In this document: in pieces, positions 24,583 to 33,521 of the stretch
Numbering within the stretch: the first letter of the stretch is position 1
How the letters are laid out: every line of letters starts with the position of its first letter
NCBI GenBank assembly: GCA_963806335.1
Contig: CAWDXO010000010.1
Span: 62,001-126,000, forward strand
Reading direction: 5' to 3'
Source of the DNA: Palsa-504 sp963806335
GTDB taxonomy: Bacteria; Actinomycetota; Actinomycetes; Streptosporangiales; Streptosporangiaceae
Length of the DNA: 64,000 nucleotides
Made by a program: the position numbers and the translations under genes
Notes under the pieces: generated by a model
Databases searched by the model: none
What the model saw: only the letters and a program-made list of their open reading frames with translations
What the model was told of the DNA's origin: nothing

Positions 24583-26202
24583 ATGCTTGCAGCCCGGTTG
24601 CCCCACGGCGGCGCTCACTGGGTCGATCACGTCGCCCGGCACGCCCACGCGATCCCGGACCAGGCCGCGATCAGGTTCGGGGGCGTGTCGATCTCGTGGG
24701 CGCGGCTGCACGAGCGCGTCCAGCGGCTGGCCGCGGCGTTCGCCGTCCGGGGGGTGGGCCAGGGCGACCGGGTCGCGATCTTGATGACCAACCGGCCGGA
24801 GTTCGTCGAGGCGACCCTCGCCGCCAACGCCGCCGGGGCGATCGCCGTCCCGGTCAACTTCCGCCTCGCCCCGGCCGAGGCCGCCTACGTCCTGGGCGAT
24901 AGCGGCGCCCGCCTCATCGTCACCGATGCCGAGGCCGCCCCGCTCGCGGCGGCCGCCTCGGCCGCGCTGCTGCCGCCGCCGCCCATCATCGTGACCGGGC
25001 TCGATCCCGCCGGGGACGTAGGCGGGGTCGCCGCCGGGGCCGAATCCTACGAGGCCTTGCTCGACGCGGTCACGGCCGCGCCGCCGGAGGTCCAGATCGA
25101 CGAGCGCGATGTCGCGCTCATCATGTACACCTCGGGCACCACGGGCCTGCCCAAGGGCGCCATGCTGACCCACCTGAACCTGCTCATGCAGGCCATCACC
25201 GCGATCCGCACCTCGCGCCTGCACGACGGCGGCCACGTCGCCCTGCTCAACGTACCGCTCTTCCACATCGCCGGCATCGGGACCATGCCGCCTGCGCTGA
25301 TGATCGGCAGCACGTCGGTCATCATGCCCACGGCGCCATTCGACGCCGCCGCCACACTGGACGTGATCGAGTCCGAGGGCGTCACCCACCTGTTCCTGGT
25401 GCCGGCGCAATGGCAGGTCCTGTGCACCCATCCCGACGCCACCCGGCGGACGGGGTCGCTGCGCAGTCTTAGCTGGGGCGCCGCGCCGGCCACCGTGACC
25501 CTGCTGGAAACCATGGCCGCGACGTTCCCCGCGGCGGAGATCATCTCGGTGTTCGGCCAGACCGAGATGTCGCCGGTGACGACGTACCTGCCGGGCGGTG
25601 ACGCGATCCGCAAGATCGGCTCGGTAGGTAAGCCCATCCCGACCATCGCCGCGCGGATCGTCGACGAGGAGATGAACGACGTGGCCCCGGGCCAGGTGGG
25701 CGAGATCGTCTACCGCGGGCCGACCCTGATGGCCGGCTACTGGCGGAACCCGGAGGCCACCGCCGAGGCGTTCCGCGGCGGCTGGTTCCACTCCGGCGAC
25801 CTGGTCCGCGCCGACGAGGAGGGCTTCCTTTACGTGGTCGACCGCAAGAAGGACATGATCATCTCCGGCGGGGAGAACATCTACTGCGCCGAGGTCGAGA
25901 ACGTACTGTCCGCCCACCCGGCCGTCGCCGACATCGCCGTCATCGGCGCCAGGCATGACCGGTGGGGCGAGACCCCGATAGCGGTCGTCGTCCCGGCCGA
26001 CCCGGCCGCGCCGCCCACGCTGGACGACCTCACCGCCTGGGCACGGGGGAAGCTGTCCTCCTACAAGAAACCCACTCGCCTCGTCCTGGTCGACCAGCTG
26101 CCCCGCAACGCCGCGGGCAAGGTCCTCAAGCACGAGCTGCGGGCCACCTACGGTGCCCCGCCGCCCGACTGGCCTCCCCCCGCGGCCCCGCCGGTGGCGT
26201 GA
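24583..26202 (+). CDS. AMP-binding acyl-CoA synthetase (FadD-like)
   Basis: This 539-residue adenylate-forming enzyme activates a carboxylic acid to its acyl-CoA through an acyl-AMP. The P-loop YTSGTTGLPKGAMLTH, the A5 motif GQTEMSPVT, the hinge region VDRKKDMIISGGENIYCAEV and the catalytic Lys in NAAGKVLKHELR are all present. ATG 24583 is chosen because GGAGG lies six bases away; the frame is open to 24463, but that extension lacks a ribosome site. The closest functional class appears to be medium/long-chain or aryl acid ligases, and the substrate is not determined. A methyltransferase gene follows at 45 bases. Confidence 0.93.
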   Translation: MLAARLPHGGAHWVDHVARHAHAIPDQAAIRFGGVSISWARLHERVQRLAAAFAVRGVGQGDRVAILMTNRPEFVEATLAANAAGAIAVPVNFRLAPAEAAYVLGDSGARLIVTDAEAAPLAAAASAALLPPPPIIVTGLDPAGDVGGVAAGAESYEALLDAVTAAPPEVQIDERDVALIMYTSGTTGLPKGAMLTHLNLLMQAITAIRTSRLHDGGHVALLNVPLFHIAGIGTMPPALMIGSTSVIMPTAPFDAAATLDVIESEGVTHLFLVPAQWQVLCTHPDATRRTGSLRSLSWGAAPATVTLLETMAATFPAAEIISVFGQTEMSPVTTYLPGGDAIRKIGSVGKPIPTIAARIVDEEMNDVAPGQVGEIVYRGPTLMAGYWRNPEATAEAFRGGWFHSGDLVRADEEGFLYVVDRKKDMIISGGENIYCAEVENVLSAHPAVADIAVIGARHDRWGETPIAVVVPADPAAPPTLDDLTAWARGKLSSYKKPTRLVLVDQLPRNAAGKVLKHELRATYGAPPPDWPPPAAPPVA

Positions 26203-26247
26203 TCGCGGGTAGTTATCCCAGGGGAAGGGGGGTAAGTTCACACGATC

Positions 26248-26967
26248 ATGAGCATGGACCAGAACGCGGCCATCTGGCAGTCCGGGGAGATCGTTAAGGC
26301 CTGGGCGGCGGAGGAAGCGAAGCGCGAGCGGAAGCGGGTGGAGGACCGGCGGTTCCTGGCCCGCCTGCTGCCGTTCGCGGACGAGGCCTTCACCTTCCTG
26401 GACCTGGGGGCGGGCACCGGGGCGGCCTCGCGGGCGATCCTGGCGGCGCATCCGCGCGGCACGGCGATCCTCGCCGACTTCTCCGCCGAGATGATGCGCG
26501 CGGGCGAGCAGGAGATGCGGCCCTTCGCCGGGCGCTACTCCTACGTCGAGTTCGACATGTCAGCCGCCCGGTGGCCCGCGGCGATCCCCGCGGCGCTCGA
26601 TGCGGTGGTCACCTCGCTGTGCGTCCACCACCTGACCGATGAACGCAAGCAGGGCCTGTTCGCCGAGATACTCGATCACCTGGTCCCGGGCGGCTGGTAC
26701 TTCAACTACGACCTGGTGCGCGCGCCGGATCCCCTGGTGGAAGCGACCTGGGAGCGGGTCAATGACCGCGACGACCCCGAAGCAGCGGCGCTGCGGCGGC
26801 ATCGCACGCCACAGCAGCAGGCCCGCTGGGACAACCATGTCCGCTACCTGATCCCGCTCGGCCAGCAGCTGGAATACCTGCGGTCGGCCGGGTTCGAGGG
26901 CATCGATGTCTACTGGAAGCAACTCGAGAACGTCATCTACGGCGGACGCCGCCCCGCCCGGGGGTAA
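26248..26967 (+). CDS. Class I SAM-dependent methyltransferase
   Basis: The 239-residue protein has motif I as FLDLGAGTGAASRAIL, an acidic strand-2 end (ILADFSAEMM), motif IV VVTSLCVHHLTDERK and motif VI VPGGWYFNYD. These define a Rossmann-like SAM methyltransferase of the UbiE/small-molecule type. The substrate is unknown. It lies just downstream of the acyl-CoA synthetase on the same strand and converges with the amidohydrolase, with only four bases between their stops. Confidence 0.88.
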   Translation: MSMDQNAAIWQSGEIVKAWAAEEAKRERKRVEDRRFLARLLPFADEAFTFLDLGAGTGAASRAILAAHPRGTAILADFSAEMMRAGEQEMRPFAGRYSYVEFDMSAARWPAAIPAALDAVVTSLCVHHLTDERKQGLFAEILDHLVPGGWYFNYDLVRAPDPLVEATWERVNDRDDPEAAALRRHRTPQQQARWDNHVRYLIPLGQQLEYLRSAGFEGIDVYWKQLENVIYGGRRPARG

Positions 26968-26971
26968 CCAG

Positions 26972-28240
26972 CTAGGCCTGACGCCGCCTGGTCGCCGCGG
27001 TGAGCAGCCTGAGGTCGATGGCATGGTCCGGGGACGCGAACGGCGTGCCCGGCGCGCTGACGTCGAAGCGGCCGCTGTCCGGCAGGTAGTCGCGGCCCCG
27101 GGCGATGACGCGGCGCAGCCTGCGCAGCGCCGTGATGTCGGCCTGGGGGTCGCCGTCCACGACGATCAGGTCGGCGTCATAGCCGGGGGCCAGGTGACCG
27201 GTGACGGCCCCGAGGCCAAGCGCGGCGGCGGCTTCCGTGGTGGCCATCGCGAGCACTTCCGCGGGCCGGAAGCCCAGCGTCACGAGGTACTCGAGGCCGC
27301 CGACGTACTGATGGTGCGGGGTGTTGTCGACGCCCGCGTCGGTGCCCGCGATGATCCGCACGCCCATCTGGTGCATGGCTACGACATGCTCGCCCACCGT
27401 GATGCCGGTCAGCTCGGCGACGTACGGCGCGTTGGCGTTGATGGTCGGGCAGACGAAGATCCCGCGCTCCGCGATCCTGGCGGCCAGTGGCTCGTCGAAG
27501 CGGCGCTCGTTGGTCTCGGTCACGAAAGAACAGTGCTCGAGCGTGGTGACCCCGGCGTCGACCGCCCGGCGGATGCCCTCGATGCCGTGGGCGTGCGCCG
27601 CCACCGGCTTGTCGACGCGGGCCGCCTCCTCGACAATCACGGCCAGCTGGGCGCTGGTGAACTGGGCGTACCAGGGCGCCGAGCCCTCCGTCATGAAGCC
27701 GCCGGTCGACATGACCTTGATCAGGTCGGCGCCGTGCTTGTGGTGGGTGCGGACGATGCGGCGCAGTTCGTCCTCGCTGTCGGCTTCGCCGCCCATGAAC
27801 CAGCAGTGCCCGCCGGTGACGGTGACCGGGCTGGCGGCCACCACCAGTCGCGGGCCCCGGGCCAGGCCCGCGGCGATCGCATCCCGCACGACCACATCCA
27901 GGTAGGACCGGCCGCCGAGGTCGCGGGCGGTGGTCACGCCCACGCCCAGCAGGTCCCGGGCGCTGTGCAGCATCAGCACCAGCTGCTGCGCGTCGGTCTC
28001 GCCGCGCATCCGGGCGGCCGGATCCGGGCCGCCGTCGAACCCGAGGTGGACGTGGCTGTCGATCAGCCCCGGCGTGATCGTGGCGCCCTGGTAGTCCGTA
28101 CGCGGCAGCGCCGCGTACTCGGCCGGCAGCGCGGCGGCCGGCCCGGTCCAGTCCACGGTGCTTTCGCCGATGACGACCGCACCGTCGGTTACGGTTTCGT
28201 CGCCGGTCATGACGCGCGGCGCGGTGAGCACCTCCGGCAT
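26972..28240 (-). CDS. Amidohydrolase family protein (imidazolonepropionase/prolidase-like)
   Basis: This is a 422-residue metal-dependent hydrolase of the amidohydrolase superfamily. The first metal motif is visible in GLIDSHVHLGFDG, a His-rich strand in VAAHAHGIEGIRRAVDAG with TTLEHCSF, and the final Asp in IIAGTDAGVDN. The N- and C-terminal beta-sandwich parts are present (NxxL and DADLIVVDGDP). It hydrolyses amide, C-N or ester bonds in small molecules, with the substrate unknown. It is divergent from the aminotransferase gene. Confidence 0.9.
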   Translation of the reverse strand: MPEVLTAPRVMTGDETVTDGAVVIGESTVDWTGPAAALPAEYAALPRTDYQGATITPGLIDSHVHLGFDGGPDPAARMRGETDAQQLVLMLHSARDLLGVGVTTARDLGGRSYLDVVVRDAIAAGLARGPRLVVAASPVTVTGGHCWFMGGEADSEDELRRIVRTHHKHGADLIKVMSTGGFMTEGSAPWYAQFTSAQLAVIVEEAARVDKPVAAHAHGIEGIRRAVDAGVTTLEHCSFVTETNERRFDEPLAARIAERGIFVCPTINANAPYVAELTGITVGEHVVAMHQMGVRIIAGTDAGVDNTPHHQYVGGLEYLVTLGFRPAEVLAMATTEAAAALGLGAVTGHLAPGYDADLIVVDGDPQADITALRRLRRVIARGRDYLPDSGRFDVSAPGTPFASPDHAIDLRLLTAATRRRQA

Positions 28241-28401
28241 GGCAGTACCTCGCCCTTTGGCCAGCCTTAGTCGAATGCGGACGGCAGCGTTGACGACGGT
28301 GGACTCACGCTATGGCGCGGCGGGAAACGGCGTCAAGATCCGCTGACCGGGATACCAGTCCCGTTTACCTGGCGGAGATGGCCGCGGGGGAGGATGGTGG
28401 C

Positions 28402-29598
28402 GTGCCAGGAAATCTCAAGCAGGCCATCGACGCCACCACCGTGGCGATGCTACGCGCGCGCGGCAGCTTCAAGTGGACGGCTCCGGGCCCGGACGGGTTC
28501 GGCGCGGCCGTGGCGGAGATGGACTTCGGGGCCGCGCCGCCGATCCTCGACGCGCTGGCCCGGCTGTCCGCGGACGCGAACTTCGGCTACCTGCCCCCGT
28601 TCCTGGCCGATGAGCTGGCCGCGGTCTGCGCGGAGTTCGAGCGGCGCCGCTACGGCTGGGACGTTGATCCCGCCATGGTCCAGCACGTCCCGGACGTGAT
28701 CAAGGCGCTGGAGATCGCCATCACGCAGTTCTCCCGGCCGGGCTCGCCGGTCATCTTGCCGACCCCGGCTTACATGCCGTTCCTCGTCGTGCCGGGCTTC
28801 CTCGGCCGCGAGATCATCCAGGTCCGGATGCGCGGCGAGGCCGGTTTCTTCACCCTCGACCTCGACGCCATCGAGGACGCGTTCCGGGCCGGGGGACACC
28901 TGCTCGTCTTCTGCAACCCGCACAACCCGCTCGGGCGGGTCTTCACCGCCGGCGAGATGGCGCTGCTGACCGACGTCGTCGAGCGGCACGGCGGCCGGGT
29001 GTTCGCCGACGAGATCCACGCGCCGCTGGTCTATCCGGGGATGCGGCACATCCCCTACGCCGCTACCTCGCAGGCCGCCGCCTCGCATACGCTGACCGCG
29101 ACCTCCGCCTCGAAGGCGTGGAACCTGCCCGGCCTCAAATGCGGGCAGGTGATCCTGTCCAACGAGCCCGACCGGCAGCGCTGGGAGGACATGGGGATGT
29201 TCGCCTCGCACGGCGCGAGCAACCCCGGCGTCGTCGCCAACATCGCCGCGTACCGGCACGGCGAGGCCTGGCTGGACGAGGCCCTGGCCTACCTCGACGA
29301 CAGCCGTCATCTGCTCGGCAAGCTGCTCAGCCGGCACCTGCCGCAGGTGCTCTTCCGCCCGCCGGATGGCACCTACCTCGGCTGGCTCGATTGCACCGCG
29401 CTGGATCTGCCTCGCTCACCTGGCGAAATGGTCATCGACGGCGCGCACGTCACCGTCGTGGACGGACCCGCCTTCGGCGCGGGCGGCGCAGGCGCCTTCC
29501 GGTTCAACTTCGCCACCCCGCAACCCATACTCACCGATATGGTCGAGCGCATCGCGGCCTCCTTGAACCCCGGCCCGGCGAGGCCGCCGGCGAACTGA
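28402..29598 (+). CDS. MalY/PatB-type aminotransferase (PLP-dependent C-S lyase)
   Basis: The 398-residue fold-type I PLP enzyme carries the Schiff-base Lys238 in TATSASKAWNLPGLKCGQ. FCNPHNPLGRVFT, FADEIHAPLVYPG and the C-terminal FRFNFATP Arg complete the MalY/PatB signature. The family cleaves cystathionine or cysteine conjugates (C-S beta-lyase) or transaminates. GTG 28402 is chosen because GGGGAGG precedes it by eight bases; in-frame ATGs at 28312 and 28378 have poorer sites. It is a single gene. Confidence 0.9.
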   Translation: MPGNLKQAIDATTVAMLRARGSFKWTAPGPDGFGAAVAEMDFGAAPPILDALARLSADANFGYLPPFLADELAAVCAEFERRRYGWDVDPAMVQHVPDVIKALEIAITQFSRPGSPVILPTPAYMPFLVVPGFLGREIIQVRMRGEAGFFTLDLDAIEDAFRAGGHLLVFCNPHNPLGRVFTAGEMALLTDVVERHGGRVFADEIHAPLVYPGMRHIPYAATSQAAASHTLTATSASKAWNLPGLKCGQVILSNEPDRQRWEDMGMFASHGASNPGVVANIAAYRHGEAWLDEALAYLDDSRHLLGKLLSRHLPQVLFRPPDGTYLGWLDCTALDLPRSPGEMVIDGAHVTVVDGPAFGAGGAGAFRFNFATPQPILTDMVERIAASLNPGPARPPAN

Positions 29599-29807
29599 TG
29601 ACGGTCGGCAAATGGGAAATATGCGGCGCATTACGACGAGCCCCAGCCATCTGCGAACAGATTTAGCATGCCGTAACATGCGGTTAACAATTGGCGGGTT
29701 ATAGTGTGTTACCCGTGCCGGGGGGAAGCGCGAGAATGCTGATACAGCAAGGGGCCAGTGCTTCCCGCCGAGCTTATTAGATGTGCTGACCTGAATGAAG
29801 GCCGTAC

Positions 29808-30824
29808 ATGGAAATGACAGTCTGGGAATGGTTCGAGCAGCGCTCATTCAATTACCGCGATTTTAGCGATCTCGCCAGTACCCGGGGTGCGCGTACGCTC
29901 ACCACCACACTGATCCTGCCCACCAGGGAAGTGGCCCAGACCATCGGGCCGATCCTGGACACGGTGGCCAGGCTGAACGAGCGTACCGGCCTAGTGGACC
30001 AGGTCATCGTGGTTGACGCGGACTCCGCCGACGGGACCGCGGAGATCGCCCGGGGCAAGGGCGCCGAAGTCTACTCCGAGAATGAGCTGCTGCCTGCCTA
30101 CGGACCCTCGCAGGGCAAAGGGGACGCGATGTGGCGCGGTCTTTCCGTGGCGCGCGGCGACATCGTCCTATTCGCCGACTCCGATACCCGCGATTTCGGC
30201 GAGCGTTTTATTTACGGCACGCTCGGGCCGCTGCTTACCGTCCCCGGAATGCAATTCAGTAAGGCCGCGTACCGGCGTCCCTTCCACGCCGAAGGGCAGT
30301 CGGTCGCGGATGGCGGCGGCCGGGTCACCGAGCTGACGGCCAAGCCGCTGCTCAATTTCTTCTGCCCCGCGCTGACCGGATTTGTGCAGCCGCTGGCGGG
30401 CGAGTTCGCCGTCCACCGGGAACTCCTGTGCAATATCCCGTTCCTCACCGGCTACGGGGTGGAGGTCGGGATCTTGATCGACGTGTTCACCGAGGCGGGC
30501 CTGCCGGCCATGGCCCAGGTGGACCTGGGCTCCCGGCAGAACCGGCACCAGCCACTGTGGGATCTCACCCGGATGAGCTCCACCGTACTGCGCGCGCTGG
30601 CCCGCCGGGTTCATCTGCCCGAGCAGGAGATGCCTGGCCGGGACGCATCCGGGCTCCTGGCCCTGCCGCGGCAGGACGTCTACTTGCACGCCGTGGCCAC
30701 CCCGGACGGCCTGCGCCTCGACGAGCACCTCAACGAGCTGACCGAGCGGCCGCCCCTGGCCCGGGTGCTGGCCGCCGGGTCGGGGACAGGCGCGGCCGTG
30801 CCGCGCACGCCGACCTCCGCGTAG
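29808..30824 (+). CDS. gpgS: Glucosyl-3-phosphoglycerate synthase
   Basis: GpgS (GT81) transfers glucose from a nucleotide sugar to 3-phosphoglycerate, the first step to glucosylglycerate and to methylglucose lipopolysaccharides in actinobacteria. The GT-A fold motifs are clear: VVDADSADGT, PSQGKGDAMWRG at 100-111, the metal-binding DSD at 124-126, and GYGVEVGILIDVF. The 338 residues match the family. A leader of about 200 bases precedes it and contains a GGGAAGC/GCTTCCC stem (29723-29766), so post-transcriptional control is possible. It is not the mycofactocin glycosyltransferase MftF, which lacks these GT81 blocks. Confidence 0.94.
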   Translation: MEMTVWEWFEQRSFNYRDFSDLASTRGARTLTTTLILPTREVAQTIGPILDTVARLNERTGLVDQVIVVDADSADGTAEIARGKGAEVYSENELLPAYGPSQGKGDAMWRGLSVARGDIVLFADSDTRDFGERFIYGTLGPLLTVPGMQFSKAAYRRPFHAEGQSVADGGGRVTELTAKPLLNFFCPALTGFVQPLAGEFAVHRELLCNIPFLTGYGVEVGILIDVFTEAGLPAMAQVDLGSRQNRHQPLWDLTRMSSTVLRALARRVHLPEQEMPGRDASGLLALPRQDVYLHAVATPDGLRLDEHLNELTERPPLARVLAAGSGTGAAVPRTPTSA

Positions 30825-30827
30825 CGG

Positions 30828-30899
30828 CTACCTGCGCAGGGCGAGCACGACGAGCACGATGATCACGATGAGTACGACCGTTCCGATGCCGATGTACAC
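30828..30899 (-). CDS. 23-residue single-pass membrane peptide
   Basis: A GTG at 30897-30899, preceded by AGGAG seven bases upstream, opens a 23-codon frame with a stop at 30828. The product begins YIGIGTVVLIVIIVLVVL, almost entirely Val/Ile/Leu, and ends with two Arg. This is a typical short transmembrane helix with a positive-inside end. It converges with gpgS, whose stop is three bases away. Strong composition and a good ribosome site support it despite its size. Similar orphan membrane peptides are known in actinobacteria, and their function is unclear. Confidence 0.65.
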   Translation of the reverse strand: MYIGIGTVVLIVIIVLVVLALRR

Positions 30900-31029
30900 G
30901 GCTGGCTCCTCTCGTAGCCGGGGTCGAAACCTCCGGTCCTCTGTCCAGCGCCAGCCGGGCTAAACCACGGGCCGAAGGTCCCGGCGATTCGGGCCCATCA
31001 CTCCTGACCTAGATGACTTCACCGGACCA

Positions 31030-31053
31030 GGCTAGCGGTGAGGAGCGCTAGCC
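31030..31053 (+). promoter_or_regulatory. Inverted repeat abutting the ribosome site of the stress-protein gene
   Basis: GGCTAGCG (31030-31037) and CGCTAGCC (31046-31053) form a perfect 8-bp stem with an 8-base loop, ending one base before GGAGG. As RNA it could mask the ribosome site; as DNA it could be an operator. The gap 30900-31066 shows no other gene. Confidence 0.5.
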
Positions 31054-31066
31054 GGAGGTGAGGAAG

Positions 31067-31711
31067 ATGAGAAACGCGTCGTCAGAGGCTACGGCGGAGG
31101 TGATGGTACGTTCCCCTGTTTCCGCTCAGCCGGACGGATCGGGCCGTGCCCGATGGGGACGCGTTGTCGTCGGCATCGATGACTCGCCCGGCGGCGTCGC
31201 TGCTCTCCGGCAGGCCGTCGGCCTGGCCCGGGCATCCGGAGCTCCGCTGGTGGCCGTCCGGGCCTGGGCGCTTGGCCTGCCGGGCCATGGCGGCCGGCGT
31301 CATCGCCGCGATGGTCGCCGTCGGGTGGTGCTGGTGTTCCCCGGGTACGCGCAACGCGCGGCGGCGGCGGAACTGGTCCGGCGCACGTTCGGCGCCGCCA
31401 CCGGCGGCGTCCCGGCCGATATAGCTATCAGCATCGAGACGCCGGAAGGTGACCCAGGTGCGGTCCTTACCGGCTTCGCCGCGAATCCTGCGGATCTGCT
31501 GGTGGTGGGAACGCAACGCGGTCGTGTGCTGAAGGGGCTCATGCACGGCTCGGTCAGCGGATATTGCCTGCGGCGGGCGAGCTGCCCGGTGGTTGTCGCC
31601 GAGCCTGACCAGCGCCCGCGCGAGCTTGATCGCGGCCGTGCCAGAGCGCGTCCGGTTGACTTGGTGCCTGGTTTCCGGGCGGTTCCTCGCGGGCGTGGCG
31701 CCGCCCTTTAA
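31067..31711 (+). CDS. Universal stress protein (UspA) family
   Basis: The protein has an N-terminal VVVGIDDSPGGVAALRQAV block and the ATP-binding motif G-x2-G-x9-G-(S) in VVGTQRGRVLKGLMHGSVS, so it is an ATP-binding single-domain Usp with a tail of about 40 basic residues. The middle part (residues 70-95) is Arg-rich and less conserved. Usps respond to hypoxia, starvation or stationary phase. ATG 31067 has GGAGG eight bases upstream; GTG 31058 overlaps the ribosome site and is rejected. Confidence 0.87.
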   Translation: MRNASSEATAEVMVRSPVSAQPDGSGRARWGRVVVGIDDSPGGVAALRQAVGLARASGAPLVAVRAWALGLPGHGGRRHRRDGRRRVVLVFPGYAQRAAAAELVRRTFGAATGGVPADIAISIETPEGDPGAVLTGFAANPADLLVVGTQRGRVLKGLMHGSVSGYCLRRASCPVVVAEPDQRPRELDRGRARARPVDLVPGFRAVPRGRGAAL

Positions 31712-31776
31712 GGTGGGCAGGGCCGCTCCGGACGACCCGGGCGGGATTCGCCGTGACCAGCGAGGGAGACGCGAGC

Positions 31777-32148
31777 ATGAGCATCGACAAGCCTGAGGTC
31801 GATTTTCCCGGCGGGCCGCCGCCGGCCGACCTGGAGATCACCGACATCTGGGAAGGGGACGGCGCGGAGGCCAAGGCCGGCGACACGGTCCAGGTCCACT
31901 ATGTCGGGGTGTCGTACTCCACCGGTGAGGAGTTCGACGCGAGCTGGAGCCGGGGCATTCCGCTCGAGTTCGAGCTCGGCGCCGGGCGGGTCATCGCGGG
32001 CTGGGATGAGGGCGTTCAGGGAATGAAGGTCGGCGGCCGCCGTCAGCTGGTCATCCCGCCTGATCTGGCGTACGGGGACCGCGGCGCGGGAAACGTGATC
32101 GCTCCCGGCGAGACGCTGATCTTCGTCTGCGATCTGGTGTCGGTCTGA
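31777..32148 (+). CDS. FKBP-type peptidyl-prolyl cis-trans isomerase
   Basis: The 123-residue protein is a single FKBP domain: VQVHYVGVSYSTGEEFDASW, the FELGAGRVIAGWDEGVQGM core, and LVIPPDLAYGDRGAG. The aromatic pocket residues expected for FK506 binding are in place. It has no signal peptide, so it acts in the cytoplasm as a folding catalyst. ATG 31777 matches the usual start (MSIDKPEVDFPGG). A GAGGGAG site lies about 10 bases upstream. Confidence 0.95.
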   Translation: MSIDKPEVDFPGGPPPADLEITDIWEGDGAEAKAGDTVQVHYVGVSYSTGEEFDASWSRGIPLEFELGAGRVIAGWDEGVQGMKVGGRRQLVIPPDLAYGDRGAGNVIAPGETLIFVCDLVSV

Positions 32149-32301
32149 CCCATGTTCCGCGAGCCGCGTCGTGGTGGCGCGGCAGCCCGCCACCCATCCC
32201 CACAGGTCATCGAGATTGATCGTTTCCCGCCAGCGCGCGGTCATCACGACCTCCACGTTCCGCCTGTCCGCACCAGGTCGGCTAGGTACCCGTCTGCCAT
32301 T

Positions 32302-32586
32302 ATGGTTCAGCTGATGCGCATCACCATCTGGGTGCATCCCCGCTCGCCCCGGCCCGGAATCGGCGGCGAGCACGCCGGCGCCCTGATCGTCCGGGTCAGC
32401 GCGCCCGCCGTGGACGGCCGGGCTACCGAGGCGGCGCTGACCGCGGTGGCCGCTGCCTTCGGCGTCCGGCGTAGTGCGGTGACGCTGGTAGCCGGAGCCG
32501 CGAGCCGCACCAAGATCATCGATGTGGCAGGCGGAAATCAGGACGTGCTGACCCGGCTGTTCGCGGCGCGGCGTAACCGTCGTTGA
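32302..32586 (+). CDS. DUF167 (YggU-type) protein
   Basis: The protein of about 94 residues shows the DUF167 pattern: ITIWVHPRSPRPGIGGEHAG, LIVRVSAPAVDGRATEAAL, and VTLVAGAASRTKIIDVAG. DUF167 proteins are small alpha/beta proteins of unknown role, sometimes linked to membrane-protein or cell-division operons. ATG 32302 and ATG 32314 are equally likely. The frame is open further upstream to 32152, but that part is not family-like. Confidence 0.85.
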   Translation: MVQLMRITIWVHPRSPRPGIGGEHAGALIVRVSAPAVDGRATEAALTAVAAAFGVRRSAVTLVAGAASRTKIIDVAGGNQDVLTRLFAARRNRR

Positions 32587-32654
32587 GCAGTGAGCGGCTG
32601 GTGATGCTTGAATGTTGCTAGTGCTGGCCGCGGCGAGGACGGAGGCGTGCCCCC

Positions 32655-33521
32655 GTGATACTGGTGACCGGAGCGACCGGAAGGGTCGGCTACCGCCTGA
32701 TGGAAGCCCTGGCCGATGCGGATGCTGACGCTACGGCGATGGTCCGGGTCGCGGCCAGGGGCGCTGACCTGCCGGGCTCGGGGAAGCATATCGTCGCGAC
32801 GTTCGACCAGCCGCCGGCCCCGGAGGTGCTGCGGCTCTTTGACCAGATCTTCCTGCTGAGCCCGGCGTCCGAGGAACAGGCAGAGCTCGAGATCTTGTTT
32901 ATCGACGCGCTGGTGGCGGCGGATCACCGGCCGCACGTGGTGAAGGTCGCGGCCGACGGCTTTCAGGAACCAGACTGCGAGGTGCGGTTCATGCGCAATC
33001 ACCGGCAGATCGCCACGCATCTGGCCGCCACCGGGCTGCCGGCCAGCTACCTGGCCCCGGCTATGTACATGGAAAACCTGCTGACCGCGGCGGAAAGCCT
33101 GAGCCGGGAAGGGACGATCTACGCACCCGCGGGCCACGGCCGGGTGGGCTTCGTGGCGGCCAGTGACGTCGCCAAGGTCGCCGCGCGCGTGCTGACGGGG
33201 GCCGCCGACCAGGATCGCACCTACGTCCTGAGCGGGCCCGAGGCTCTGGGGTACCGAGACGTGGCCGCGCGTATCTCCGCCGTCTTCGCGCGTCAGGTCG
33301 ACTACACCGACCTGCCCGCGGATCGCGCCCGCGAACAGATGCTGGGCAGCGGGCTGACGCCATGGCAGGTTGAGGGCACGCTGGAGTGGTTCGACTGGAT
33401 CCGGTCCGGTGCCGCCGGCTCGGTGACGACCGACGTCCGCGAGGTCACCGGCCAGGACGCCCGCCCGATCGAGGACTGGCTCGACGAAAGCCGGAGCGCG
33501 TTCCTCAGTCCCCGTTTTTAG
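32655..33521 (+). CDS. NmrA-like NAD(P)-binding protein
   Basis: This 288-residue atypical short-chain dehydrogenase starts with the Rossmann motif ILVTGATGRVGYRLMEAL and continues with the NmrA-type layout (HVVKVAADGF, PASYLAPAMYMENLL, VGFVAASDVAKVAARVL). Such proteins reduce quinones or act as NADP-sensing regulators and lack the classical catalytic Tyr-x3-Lys. The GTG start follows a weak ribosome site. Its end overlaps the ssb gene by four bases, tail to tail. Confidence 0.88.
   Translation: MILVTGATGRVGYRLMEALADADADATAMVRVAARGADLPGSGKHIVATFDQPPAPEVLRLFDQIFLLSPASEEQAELEILFIDALVAADHRPHVVKVAADGFQEPDCEVRFMRNHRQIATHLAATGLPASYLAPAMYMENLLTAAESLSREGTIYAPAGHGRVGFVAASDVAKVAARVLTGAADQDRTYVLSGPEALGYRDVAARISAVFARQVDYTDLPADRAREQMLGSGLTPWQVEGTLEWFDWIRSGAAGSVTTDVREVTGQDARPIEDWLDESRSAFLSPRF

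Noticed and set aside
29808..30824. Mycofactocin glycosyltransferase mftF
   Set aside because: The sequence carries the GT81 blocks of GpgS (PSQGKGDAMWRG, GYGVEVG) and is 6 kb away on the other strand.
30960..31030. DosR/DevR box upstream of the universal stress protein
   Set aside because: Only one loose half-site (TTCGGGCCC) is present; the second half of the 20-bp palindrome is missing.
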